Assembly: GCA_004294225.1 (NCBI GenBank)
Contig: REBA01000026.1
Location: 1 to 61,407, forward strand
Direction: 5' to 3'
From: Cytophagales bacterium
Lineage (GTDB): Bacteria; Bacteroidota; Bacteroidia; Cytophagales; Cytophagaceae
Length of the DNA: 61,407 nt
The number at the start of each line of letters is the position of its first letter. Positions within the stretch are counted from its first letter, which is position 1. The position numbers were made by a program, and so were the translations under genes. The notes under the pieces are model-generated. The model worked only from the letters and a program-made list of their open reading frames with translations, did no database searches and was not told the origin of the DNA. Shown here piece after piece: positions 16,211-24,939 of this stretch.

Positions 16211-17421
16211 TAACTCTTGATATTCCTCCATATTTTTTATCGAACAATGGCTTATCAATTCAAAGCGGAAAAATAGTAAGTGTAAACAAAGGTAAATGGG
16301 ATAAATCGGAAGGTTTCGAATATGTAAATGATTTCAATAGAAAATGGCTTACTTCGGTTCGTGATAAAATGAAAGATGACGCTACCATTTGGATAAGCGG
16401 AACAATGCACAACATTTTTTCAGTTGGACAAATATTAACAGAATTAGGTTTTAAAATTTTGAATGTTATTACTTGGGAGAAAACAAATCCGCCACCCAAC
16501 TTTTCTTGTCGTTTTTTTACCTATTCAACCGAACAAATTATTTGGGCTAGAAAGAGTGAAAAGGTTCCTCATTATTACAATTATGAATTGATGAAGCAAT
16601 TGAATGACGACAAACAAATGAAAGATGTTTGGAAACTACCTGCAATCGCTCCTTGGGAAAAAGCTTGCGGTAAACATCCGACACAAAAACCACTTTCCGT
16701 TTTAACTCGTTTGATTTTAGCATCTACAAAACCCAATGCTTGGATATTAGATCCTTTTACTGGTGGCAGCACGACAGGTATTGCAGCAAATTTAGCAAAC
16801 AGACGTTTTTTAGGAATTGACCAAGAAGAAGAATTTTTGAATATTAGTAAAAAACGAAAAATTGAAATTGAAAATCCTGCAACAGCAGAAATATTTAGAA
16901 ACAAAATAGCTGGTTTCATTGACAAAAAGCAATTCTCATTATTTATTGAAAACGAAGCACCAACAACAGACATTAAAGTTGCACTTGGTTTTTGTCGTTC
17001 TAAAGACCTTAAAACATTAACGGCAAGTAAGACATTTTATTTCCACGCAATTGAAAGCAACAATACTGTTAAAGACTTTCCATCAGGTATTCTTGACGCA
17101 ACAAGACTTCTAATTTATTCAGGTGGCAGAAGCAAACCCATTAATTTGACAGGACACTATTCTGAAATAAAATCCATTGAATTAAAACACAAATCAAAAA
17201 TTAAAGGCAAAGAAAAATCAGAGACAGAATTTTATTATGAAATTATTTTAGAGGACTGTTTCAAAGAATCAGACGAATTGAAGTTAGCTATAAATTCAAA
17301 AAAACTATTTGACAAATCAGACGACAAAAACGGCAAGTTATTACAACAATTTTTACCTGCATTAACAACGTGGGAAAGAGTAATCAAATCAATCGACAAG
17401 ACCAATGCCAACGCATCGTAG
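16201..17421 (+). pseudogene. 5'-truncated DpnA-type (beta-class) DNA methyltransferase with C-terminal extension
   Basis: The first ~220 codons match M2.DpnII (DpnA): PPYFLSNNG, FNRKWLTSV, WISGTMHNIFSVG, NVITWEKTNPPPNFSCR, GKHPTQKP, then motif I LDPFTGGSTTGIAA. The normal ~35-45 residues before motif IV are missing. A stop codon lies two codons upstream of the only possible start (TTG), and the motif reads LDIPPY rather than the usual ADPPY. About 170 extra residues follow the methylase fold (rich in K and D, ending TWERVIKSIDK...NAS), a domain I do not recognise. Probably inactive as a methylase unless translation fuses it to another piece. Confidence 0.7.
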
Positions 17422-17506
17422 TCATTCACATTTAAAGCAAATTTAGACGAGGAAAAAGTACAACAAATAGATTACAGGCTATAGGGAAAAAATTGATTTC
17501 CGAAGT

Positions 17507-17602
17507 TCTATAAAGGCTTAGTGCAAGGTTCAAGTTCAGTCTTTAAATTGAACATTTGTCTTGAAAAATATGCAACTTAGCAAAGACAAAAGCCTTTATA
17601 GA
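17507..17602. repeat. Nested inverted-repeat structure at the end of the restriction island
   Basis: TCTATAAAGGCTT (17507-17519) is perfectly complementary to AAGCCTTTATAGA (17590-17602). Inside lie further matched pairs: TTCAAG with CTTGAA, and GTTCA with TGAAC. The whole 96 bases could fold into a multi-stem hairpin. It occupies most of the gap between the truncated methylase and the DUF5686 gene. No T-run follows, so a classical terminator is not obvious. It may be a mobile palindromic element, an island boundary or an RNA structure. Confidence 0.45.
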
Positions 17603-17623
17603 TTTGCTAGACAATAGAAGTAA

Positions 17624-20053
17624 ATGTGGATACCTCTAAAATATAAAAACAATAAAATTGTATTGCTTTTATTGTTGTATTTCTTAATGGCTATTCCATC
17701 TCATAGCTCATCTATCGATACTATAGAAGGGCAAGTTTCTCTTACTATTTTTGATTCAGAAACATTCAGTCCTTTATGTTTTGCAATAGTAAGTTCTGGT
17801 GATAGCACCTATATATCAGACGTACAAGGTAAAATTAGCTTAACAATTGAGGCTGACTCTATCTGGATAAACGTTGCTCACCCTTTATACTTATCAAAAT
17901 CAGTATGGATAAAAAACACCTGCATCAAAACAGAATTAAGTTTGATAAGAAAAATTCCATTTATAAAGGAAAAAGTTACCAATCAAGACTCCAAAAAAGT
18001 CATAAAAAAAATTCTTCAATACAAACCCGTAAATGATCTAAATGGTAAAGAGCATTATAGTTTCAACACCTATAACAAAATTTCTTTCAGCCCAGGAGAT
18101 AGTACTAATAATAAGAAACTACTTTCTAAGCTTTACCGAGTATTTTCTGGCAAGCTTAGAGAATTTGATAAAAAACAACACTTCTTTCTATTAGAAAACA
18201 CAAGTCAAAAAAATGTCAAAAGTGAATTATTTAGAAAAGAAACAATAACTGGAGTAAAATCATCAGACATCAGCGTACCTCTACTAGTGATAGAAACAAG
18301 CCAACTCAATGCCAGTTCTATCTATGATAATTGGTTAAAAATTGGAGGTAAACAATACGAAAGCCCACTATCTTCAGAAGCCATAGAAAGATATATATTC
18401 AGCCTTGAAGATACTATTTTTCTTAGCAACGACACTTTACTAAGAATCAAATACAACCCCAATGAAGCTTATTTTTTTAGAGGACTAAAAGGCTATATGT
18501 ATATATCTACCAAAAAATGGGCGGTGAAATACTACGATGCTTCACCTGCTTTTGGAGAGCAACTTGAAACCTACAGAAGTTCTTCGTTTCAATATATCAA
18601 TAATCAGTGGTACCCATATCAGGTGGTTACTAGAATTTCTTCTGAAAAAACCATTGGAAAACCACAATTTGATATCAATATATTTTCTCAATTCTTTAAT
18701 ATTAGTACTTCTAAGAATTTTCTTCAAAAAGATTTTGATGAAACTATATTAGAATATAAATCCAAATCTGAAACAGTTCCAAACGAACACTGGGAGAAGT
18801 ATAGAACAATACCCCTCACTAAACAAGATTCTCTTACCTATCAATTTTATAATAAAGTTGATAAAAACAAACTGCTTCAAAAAACACTAAGATTTGGTGA
18901 GAATATCTATTTTGGATTTTTGCCTATTGGGAAAGTAAATGTGCTTATGAATAGGATTCTTAATTTTAATCAAGTAGAAAAACTAAGAATAGGCTTTGGT
19001 TTTGAAACTAACCAAAAATTTTCAGAAAAAAATAAAATCGGTGCCTTTCTTGCCTATGGAATAGGGGATAAAAGATGGAAATACGGACTCAATTATTCAA
19101 GATTATTACATAAAAATAAAGACGTCTATTTTGAGTCAATCTTTTATAATGAATTGAAAGAAGCTGGCTACACCAGTTTCTCCTTCGATAGAAACCAATA
19201 CCCTTCTGAGGCTATAAGAGCATTCTCCTTACAAATAATGGATAAAGTAATTTGTTGGGAAAACGGAATAGCTATTCACCCATTCAACTATCTAGATGCT
19301 AGAGCAGGGATATCAATAAGTCAAAACAAAAACCTCTATTCCTACAAATTTCAAAAAAAGGATATCACTCAAATGAATTTTTTTGAAACCTATCTAGGTA
19401 TCCGTTATGCCTTAGGAGAAAGCAATATCAAATACGATGACCATCTAAAATATTTACCTTCGAGATATCCTATATTTTATCTAAAAGCAAGCCAAGGTTT
19501 TGATGCGGCATGGGGAGAATACGCCTATTCAAGATTAGAATTAAAAATAGAGCAATATTTAAGATCGTTCAGACTTGGGATTTCTCAATTCCAGATTTTA
19601 TATACCCTTGCTAGTAAAGATGCTCCTTATACAAAGCTTTTCAATGGTAAAGGTAGCCAACAGAATGGCTCTATTGTGATTCATAATAGTTTTGAAACAA
19701 TGCGATTTAATGAATTTTTATCTGATGAATTTATAGGTCTATTTATAAGCCATGAATTTAATAAACTCTTCACCCCCTACTCATTTATCCAACCCAACCT
19801 AACACTTCTGCACAATATGGGAATTGGGAATATTTCCAAACCCAATCTTCACCTCAACTTACCTTTTACAATTAAAGCCATGAATAGGGGATATCTGGAA
19901 TCTGGCATATTCTTTTCAAACCTCTTGGTGGCAAGAATAAACGGGCTAAAAATAGGATTAGGACTTGGGCTAATGTATCGATATGGTTTTTATGCATCCC
20001 AAAAAGCAAGCGAAAATACTGTATTCAAATTTGCCCTATCCTTTAAATTATAA
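17624..20053 (+). CDS. DUF5686/carboxypeptidase-regulatory-like outer-membrane protein
   Basis: An 809-residue predicted outer-membrane protein. A signal sequence (residues 1-~28) is followed by a CarboxypepD_reg-like beta-sandwich (about 34-105, with the 'D.E...L..A.V...' pattern). A DUF5686 region starts near VIKKILQYKPVND and runs to a C-terminal barrel of alternating aromatic strands, ending in FKFALSFKL. Homologues are widespread single-gene surface proteins in Bacteroidota, of unknown transport substrate. It stands alone after the restriction island, and its own promoter must lie in the 200-base gap. Confidence 0.8.
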   Translation: MWIPLKYKNNKIVLLLLLYFLMAIPSHSSSIDTIEGQVSLTIFDSETFSPLCFAIVSSGDSTYISDVQGKISLTIEADSIWINVAHPLYLSKSVWIKNTCIKTELSLIRKIPFIKEKVTNQDSKKVIKKILQYKPVNDLNGKEHYSFNTYNKISFSPGDSTNNKKLLSKLYRVFSGKLREFDKKQHFFLLENTSQKNVKSELFRKETITGVKSSDISVPLLVIETSQLNASSIYDNWLKIGGKQYESPLSSEAIERYIFSLEDTIFLSNDTLLRIKYNPNEAYFFRGLKGYMYISTKKWAVKYYDASPAFGEQLETYRSSSFQYINNQWYPYQVVTRISSEKTIGKPQFDINIFSQFFNISTSKNFLQKDFDETILEYKSKSETVPNEHWEKYRTIPLTKQDSLTYQFYNKVDKNKLLQKTLRFGENIYFGFLPIGKVNVLMNRILNFNQVEKLRIGFGFETNQKFSEKNKIGAFLAYGIGDKRWKYGLNYSRLLHKNKDVYFESIFYNELKEAGYTSFSFDRNQYPSEAIRAFSLQIMDKVICWENGIAIHPFNYLDARAGISISQNKNLYSYKFQKKDITQMNFFETYLGIRYALGESNIKYDDHLKYLPSRYPIFYLKASQGFDAAWGEYAYSRLELKIEQYLRSFRLGISQFQILYTLASKDAPYTKLFNGKGSQQNGSIVIHNSFETMRFNEFLSDEFIGLFISHEFNKLFTPYSFIQPNLTLLHNMGIGNISKPNLHLNLPFTIKAMNRGYLESGIFFSNLLVARINGLKIGLGLGLMYRYGFYASQKASENTVFKFALSFKL

Positions 20054-20158
20054 GAAGTATAAAAATTCAGAGAATTTAATTATATTATAATCAAGTCTCT
20101 AAAATTAAAATAAAACTAAGCTTTTATTACCTTTTATACTTGATGAAGTATTAAAAAT

Positions 20159-23100
20159 ATGTTTTCAAAATATACTCTATTTCTATTGATTCAACTCTTT
20201 TTTGGATGCATTGGCTATAGTCAGGTATTTAATGGGGGTGCTGTTAATACATTTAATCTTACAGGATACTCATCAGGAACATTAGAAGTAAGTGGATTAC
20301 CTACCAATCTAGATGGAATAACTATAGGCTTAGAATCTGTAGAAATAGAATTTGCTTTCTTAGACCCACTTTATAAAATTGACCTGTTTTTAGTAGCTCC
20401 AGATGGTACTAGAGTAATGCTTATATTTAGAAGTGGTAATCAAAACAGAATAACAGGCGTTCTAAAACTCTCCATGAATGGTAACCCAAGTATTGGAAGC
20501 TCTTTCCCAAACACAATTTTTCCTGAAACTAGTCTGTCACCTTATCAATCGCTGAATGCTTTTCATAACCAACAAAATCCTAATGGAACCTGGAGGTTCT
20601 ATGCAGCACTTAGATCTATATTTGGTCCTGAAAAAGCAAGGATTAACTCTACCAAACTTATCTTCAGCAATTCAAACATCCTCCCTGGAATGCCCAATGA
20701 CGAATGTCGCACGGCTACTGCTCTTTCAGTGGGAGTTCCTATAAAAGATATTGATACTAAAAATTACTCTTCAAACCTTAATATTGCTACTTTCAGGACC
20801 GATGTATTTTCTAATTCAGTAGGTGGCTCTTCATCAGGTAATAACTTGACAGAGAATACTGCTTTTTACTCTTTTCAGCCTATTTGCAAAAACGACAAAA
20901 TCACTGTATTTAATTCAGAAGATTCAGAAGCACAATTAGGTATTTTTAATTCTTGCCCTGTTGCTGCAAGTAGCCTTTTAAGTACCATAATTGCCGCAGA
21001 TCCCGGAGGGAGAAGCTTTACTTTCAAAATGTCTGATTTAGATTTAACAAAAAAACACTACCTCGTTATAGATGGTACTAATGGATATTATGTAAAAATA
21101 AATGAAATTCTCTGGGAAAAAGGAGATATAGGTTGCCCTGTAATACCTATAAATGCTATTACTTCAAAACCTATAGAAGACAAGAACTACTGCTTAGGTG
21201 CTGAAATAAAAATACCCTATGAGACAACTGGAATATTTGAAGCTAACAACAAATTTATAGCTCAATTATCAGATGCAAATGGCACATTCAATGCTCCTAT
21301 TAACATTGGTGAAAGCACTATTTCCCCATCGGGAATTATTTCTGCTACAATTCCCAATAATATATCTGCTAGCACCAATTATAAAATCAGAATAGTAAGC
21401 AATCTGCCCAATATTACTAGCGATGAAACCAATACATTTAAAGTAATTACCAAACCCAACAAGCCTAATCTAATCAATGGAAACGGACAAGTTTGTGAAG
21501 GAAGCACAAACCAAGTTTATTCCGTTCAGCCTTTAGCCAATGCTAGCTCTTATTTCTGGGCAGCAGGCATTAACCTATATTCTGTAAGTGCTACTGATAT
21601 TGACTCTAATAAAATTACAATCAATAAAATCTCTACAAATACTACTCTTTCTGTTGCCGCCAAAAACGAATGTGGGCAAAGTGATTTTTTCAATAAGTCT
21701 ATTTCACTAATTCCAATCCCTGAGAACCCCACCTCACAGCAGTTAAGCATAGCATATTGCTCTTCTAATCCCGGCGATGCGAAACCTACATTTTTTAAAT
21801 TTTATACTCCTCCTAAGCACAACTATACTATATCTTGGAACTTACCAAACAATGGTATTGCTGAGCATATCAAAAAGAACGATTCTATTTTCATCCGCTT
21901 AGAGAACAATGTCTCAGAAATTGAGATTAGCTCAGTTTATTTAAACTCATGTTTACAAGCGAGTTTAACGCCTTTGGTATTTAAAGCGAAGTTTTTAGAT
22001 GCACAAGTAATTCCAAAAGTAACAGTACTGACCAATAAAACCAATATTTGTAAGAATTCTGAGATTAGCTTTATAGCTCAAATAGAAAACGGAGGAACCA
22101 CCCCCAAAATAGAATGGTATCTAGGAGATGTGCTTCAAATTGGTCAAACAAACAATGTTTTTACCACATCCAACATTTCGTCAAATACACAGGTACAATG
22201 CCGAATAGTGTCGTCGTTAGAATGTGCCCTACCTAAAAATGAGATTTCTGAATTATTAGCCATTGAAATAATTCCTCCTAACAATCCATCTATCAGTATT
22301 AGTGCAAGAGAGTTAGAAATTTGTGCAGGCTCAAACAACCTCTATTCTGCAACAATCAGTGATACCATGCCCAACTCAATAATAAAATGGTACAGAGACC
22401 AATCTGAAATAGTGGGAGCAAATGAATCTAACCTTGTATTGAACAACATCAACACCAGCACTACTATTTTTGCCACCATCACTAGTAAGTCAAATTGTTC
22501 CGATAATTTCTTAACACCAAAAGTTTCTAACCAACTGTTACAATCAGTAGTAACTTCTATCACACCATCTATCTCTATCAATCCAATTCCCAAAGACAGC
22601 CTTTGCAAAGGCGATGAAATTCAATTAGCACTCGAAACAAACAGCATTGGAAACGATGCACTAATCTCTTGGTACAAAAATGAGGTGCTACAAACCAGTT
22701 TTAGTTCCTTAGAATTTCAAGAGGTAACTATGCCAGGAAATTATGAAATTAGGGCTGAAGCAAGGGTCTTAAGTCCATGTGCTACCTCTAATCTAGCCAA
22801 GTCGAATACGATTAAATATTTTGTGAATGAAGCACCAAAAATTCCTAAAATAGATGTTTCCAAACCAGAACTCTGTCTAGATGATTCAAGTACAACAATA
22901 AAAATTCTCGAACCATCATCAAATGTAACTTACCTCTGGGAAATACCTAATTTTATCATTGGTAGTTCTTCAAATGAAGGCATGAATATCAAACCTTCTC
23001 AAACAGGAGAGGGCTTGATAAAGTTGTACTCAAAAAATCAGTGTGGCAATAGCGACACAACTATAATCACTCTCAAAGTAATCAATTGCAATAAATTATA

Positions 23101-23350
23101 CATCCCTAATATCCTTTCAGGAACGCCAAGCACAACTTGGCAAATAGAAGGCTTAGAACAATACCCCAAAGCCTTGATTGTTATTTATAATCGATGGGGT
23201 GCTATTGTTCACAAAGCCACCCCTAATACACCAAATTGGGATGGAACTTCTCAGGGCAAAGACCTCCCTGTCGGCACTTATTATTACACTATAGAACTCA
23301 ACGATACAAATAAGAAAATTATCACTGGTGGCATTACTATAGTTAAGTAA
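20159..23350 (+). CDS. Large secreted protein with P-domain-like N-terminus and T9SS type-B sorting domain
   Basis: A 1063-residue exported protein with a signal peptide (about 1-21, ending GYSQ). The N-terminal region (about 25-175) resembles a proprotein-convertase P domain (LFLVAPDGTRVML, NPNGTWRF). Several Ig-like/PKD-like repeats of roughly 90-100 residues follow, each with paired cysteines. A gliding-motility-associated (CHU_C, type-B) C-terminal domain closes it, with LYIPNILSG, IYNRWGAIV, NWDGTSQGKDLPVGTYYYTI and a final GGITIVK. Predicted to be exported by the type IX system and surface bound. Adhesion or matrix function is inference. Confidence 0.82.
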   Translation: MFSKYTLFLLIQLFFGCIGYSQVFNGGAVNTFNLTGYSSGTLEVSGLPTNLDGITIGLESVEIEFAFLDPLYKIDLFLVAPDGTRVMLIFRSGNQNRITGVLKLSMNGNPSIGSSFPNTIFPETSLSPYQSLNAFHNQQNPNGTWRFYAALRSIFGPEKARINSTKLIFSNSNILPGMPNDECRTATALSVGVPIKDIDTKNYSSNLNIATFRTDVFSNSVGGSSSGNNLTENTAFYSFQPICKNDKITVFNSEDSEAQLGIFNSCPVAASSLLSTIIAADPGGRSFTFKMSDLDLTKKHYLVIDGTNGYYVKINEILWEKGDIGCPVIPINAITSKPIEDKNYCLGAEIKIPYETTGIFEANNKFIAQLSDANGTFNAPINIGESTISPSGIISATIPNNISASTNYKIRIVSNLPNITSDETNTFKVITKPNKPNLINGNGQVCEGSTNQVYSVQPLANASSYFWAAGINLYSVSATDIDSNKITINKISTNTTLSVAAKNECGQSDFFNKSISLIPIPENPTSQQLSIAYCSSNPGDAKPTFFKFYTPPKHNYTISWNLPNNGIAEHIKKNDSIFIRLENNVSEIEISSVYLNSCLQASLTPLVFKAKFLDAQVIPKVTVLTNKTNICKNSEISFIAQIENGGTTPKIEWYLGDVLQIGQTNNVFTTSNISSNTQVQCRIVSSLECALPKNEISELLAIEIIPPNNPSISISARELEICAGSNNLYSATISDTMPNSIIKWYRDQSEIVGANESNLVLNNINTSTTIFATITSKSNCSDNFLTPKVSNQLLQSVVTSITPSISINPIPKDSLCKGDEIQLALETNSIGNDALISWYKNEVLQTSFSSLEFQEVTMPGNYEIRAEARVLSPCATSNLAKSNTIKYFVNEAPKIPKIDVSKPELCLDDSSTTIKILEPSSNVTYLWEIPNFIIGSSSNEGMNIKPSQTGEGLIKLYSKNQCGNSDTTIITLKVINCNKLYIPNILSGTPSTTWQIEGLEQYPKALIVIYNRWGAIVHKATPNTPNWDGTSQGKDLPVGTYYYTIELNDTNKKIITGGITIVK

Positions 23351-23404
23351 ACCATAATTCCTGTTTATTCAATAATCTTTTCTATACTTTTTAAGTCAAT
23401 TCAT

Positions 23405-23412
23405 TATATTTG
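23405..23412 (+). promoter_or_regulatory. Minus-7 promoter element for psd
   Basis: TATATTTG fits TAnnTTTG and lies 27 bases before the psd start codon. No good TTG partner is present at the right distance, so only half of the promoter is supported. Confidence 0.45.
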
Positions 23413-23439
23413 CCCTTTAACTTATTTTAATTAACATAC

Positions 23440-24099
23440 ATGACCATTCACAAAGAAGGATACAAAATACTTACCGTTCTCCTTATTATTCTTGCATTAG
23501 TCAATATTGGTTTACAATATCTTTTCCCTCAACACAGCCAATTGCTCAGCATAGTTTTGGCGATTTCTACCCTAATTTATATTTTAATACTACAGTTTTT
23601 TAGAAGCCCCAAAAGAACTGTAGAAATTAATGAGAAATTCATCATCGCACCAGCAGATGGGAAAGTGGTCGTTATCGAAGAAGTCGTAGAAACAGAATTT
23701 CTTAAAGACAATAGAAGACAGGTTTCAATTTTCATGTCTCCAATCAACGTTCATATTAATAGAAACCCCATTAGTGGCATAGTATCTTACTTCAAATATC
23801 ACGCAGGGAAATACTTAGTTGCTTGGCATCCCAAAAGTAGCACAGAAAATGAACGTACAACAATGGTTATCCAAACTACCCAAGGAGAATCTATATTGCT
23901 CAGACAAATAGCAGGTGCATTGGCTAAAAGAATTGTTTGGTATTGTAAAGAGGGAATGGAAGTAAAACAAGGCGAAGAATTTGGCTTCATCAAATTTGGC
24001 TCACGTGTAGATTTATTTTTGCCACTAGATGCTAAAATCAATGTTAAAATAGGTCAGAAAACCAAAGGTGGTAAAACAATAATTGCAGAATTAAATTAA
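23440..24099 (+). CDS. psd: Phosphatidylserine decarboxylase, short form
   Basis: Makes phosphatidylethanolamine from phosphatidylserine at the inner membrane. The 219-residue length is that of the short (Psd type II/archaetidylserine-like) enzymes. Two N-terminal membrane spans (about 8-52) are followed by APADGKVVVIEEV, FMSPINVHINRNP and the C-terminal self-cleavage site FGSR, where G187/S188 is cut to produce the pyruvoyl group. It stands alone, convergent with the DUF3109 gene across a shared terminator. Confidence 0.93.
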   Translation: MTIHKEGYKILTVLLIILALVNIGLQYLFPQHSQLLSIVLAISTLIYILILQFFRSPKRTVEINEKFIIAPADGKVVVIEEVVETEFLKDNRRQVSIFMSPINVHINRNPISGIVSYFKYHAGKYLVAWHPKSSTENERTTMVIQTTQGESILLRQIAGALAKRIVWYCKEGMEVKQGEEFGFIKFGSRVDLFLPLDAKINVKIGQKTKGGKTIIAELN

Positions 24100-24117
24100 T
24101 TCATAAAAAAATAAAAC

Positions 24118-24165
24118 AAATAGAGCAGCCAAAAGAGCATCAAATCTATTTTGGCTGATCTATTT
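24118..24165. terminator. Bidirectional hairpin between psd and the DUF3109 gene
   Basis: A 17-base stem, AAATAGAGCAGCCAAAA (24118-24134) against 24149-24165, has one mismatch and is bordered by A-rich and T-rich tracts on both sides. It overlaps the last codons of the minus-strand gene, and its position between two converging genes fits a terminator working both ways. Confidence 0.65.
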
Positions 24166-24712
24166 TTAGTACCAGCTCTTGATACCAATCTTTTCCATAC
24201 TTTCGCTCTAATGGGTTTTTCAAAAACTTATAAAGAGGAACACCCAATTCTTTGCCATGCGAACAAGCAGGAGCACATATCTCCCATCGGTCATAATTGA
24301 TGGCATCGTAATGGTCGTACTTTGTAATACGAATAGGATATAGATGACAAGAAATGGGTTTCTGAAACTCAATTTTACCATCCATGTAAGCCTTTTCAAT
24401 TCCACATTTCAAAATTCCTTTTTCATCATAAATAGCAAAAGCACATTCTTTATTGCCTATAGTGGTGGTGGAGAAATCACCTTCTTGGTCGTGAATGTAA
24501 GACCCATTTTCTAGAATAGCCTTCTTACCATCTTCAGAAAGGTATGGAAGTACTTTATCTGTAATATCTTCTATAATAGACAATTCTTCTTCGCTCAGCG
24601 GGGCGCCTAAGTCACCAGCTACACAGCAAGCACCTTTGCATTTATTTAAATTGCATACAAAGAATTTTTCTGCAATGTCATCACTTATTATGGTATTGTC
24701 TATGATAATCAT
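24146..24712 (-). CDS. DUF3109 family cysteine-rich protein
   Basis: A 188-residue protein with the family's cysteine pattern: CNLNKCKGACC near residues 19-29, then C (KECAF), C (LKCGIEKAY), and the histidine/cysteine segment ISCHLYPIRITKY, followed by CAPACSHG. The cysteines suggest a bound metal or iron-sulfur cluster, as in the related YkgJ proteins. The family is highly conserved across Bacteroidota but uncharacterised. It is monocistronic here. Confidence 0.85.
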   Translation of the reverse strand: MIIIDNTIISDDIAEKFFVCNLNKCKGACCVAGDLGAPLSEEELSIIEDITDKVLPYLSEDGKKAILENGSYIHDQEGDFSTTTIGNKECAFAIYDEKGILKCGIEKAYMDGKIEFQKPISCHLYPIRITKYDHYDAINYDRWEICAPACSHGKELGVPLYKFLKNPLERKYGKDWYQELVLKIDQPK

Positions 24713-24856
24713 ATTATTATAAATTCAAGTCTTTATTTTAATCAACTATTTACAAAAATACTTAATCTCTGAGTTAATACCACAAAAATTCTATTAGGAT
24801 AAAATGCTTTTATACCCAATGATTAAGTCTAAAGCTATAAATAACAATAACATTAA

Positions 24857-24889
24857 AATAGTATTATAAATTGGCAAAATAGTACTATT
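24857..24889. promoter_or_regulatory. Inverted repeat upstream of the thioredoxin-like secreted protein
   Basis: AATAGTA (24857-24863) and TACTATT (24883-24889) form a perfect 7-base inverted repeat 19 bases apart, about 50 bases before the start codon. In such AT-rich DNA this could be chance; an operator is possible. Confidence 0.25.
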
Positions 24890-24939
24890 AATTATTTAAA
24901 AAATGCATTTACTTTGTTAATAACTAAACCTAAAATTAA

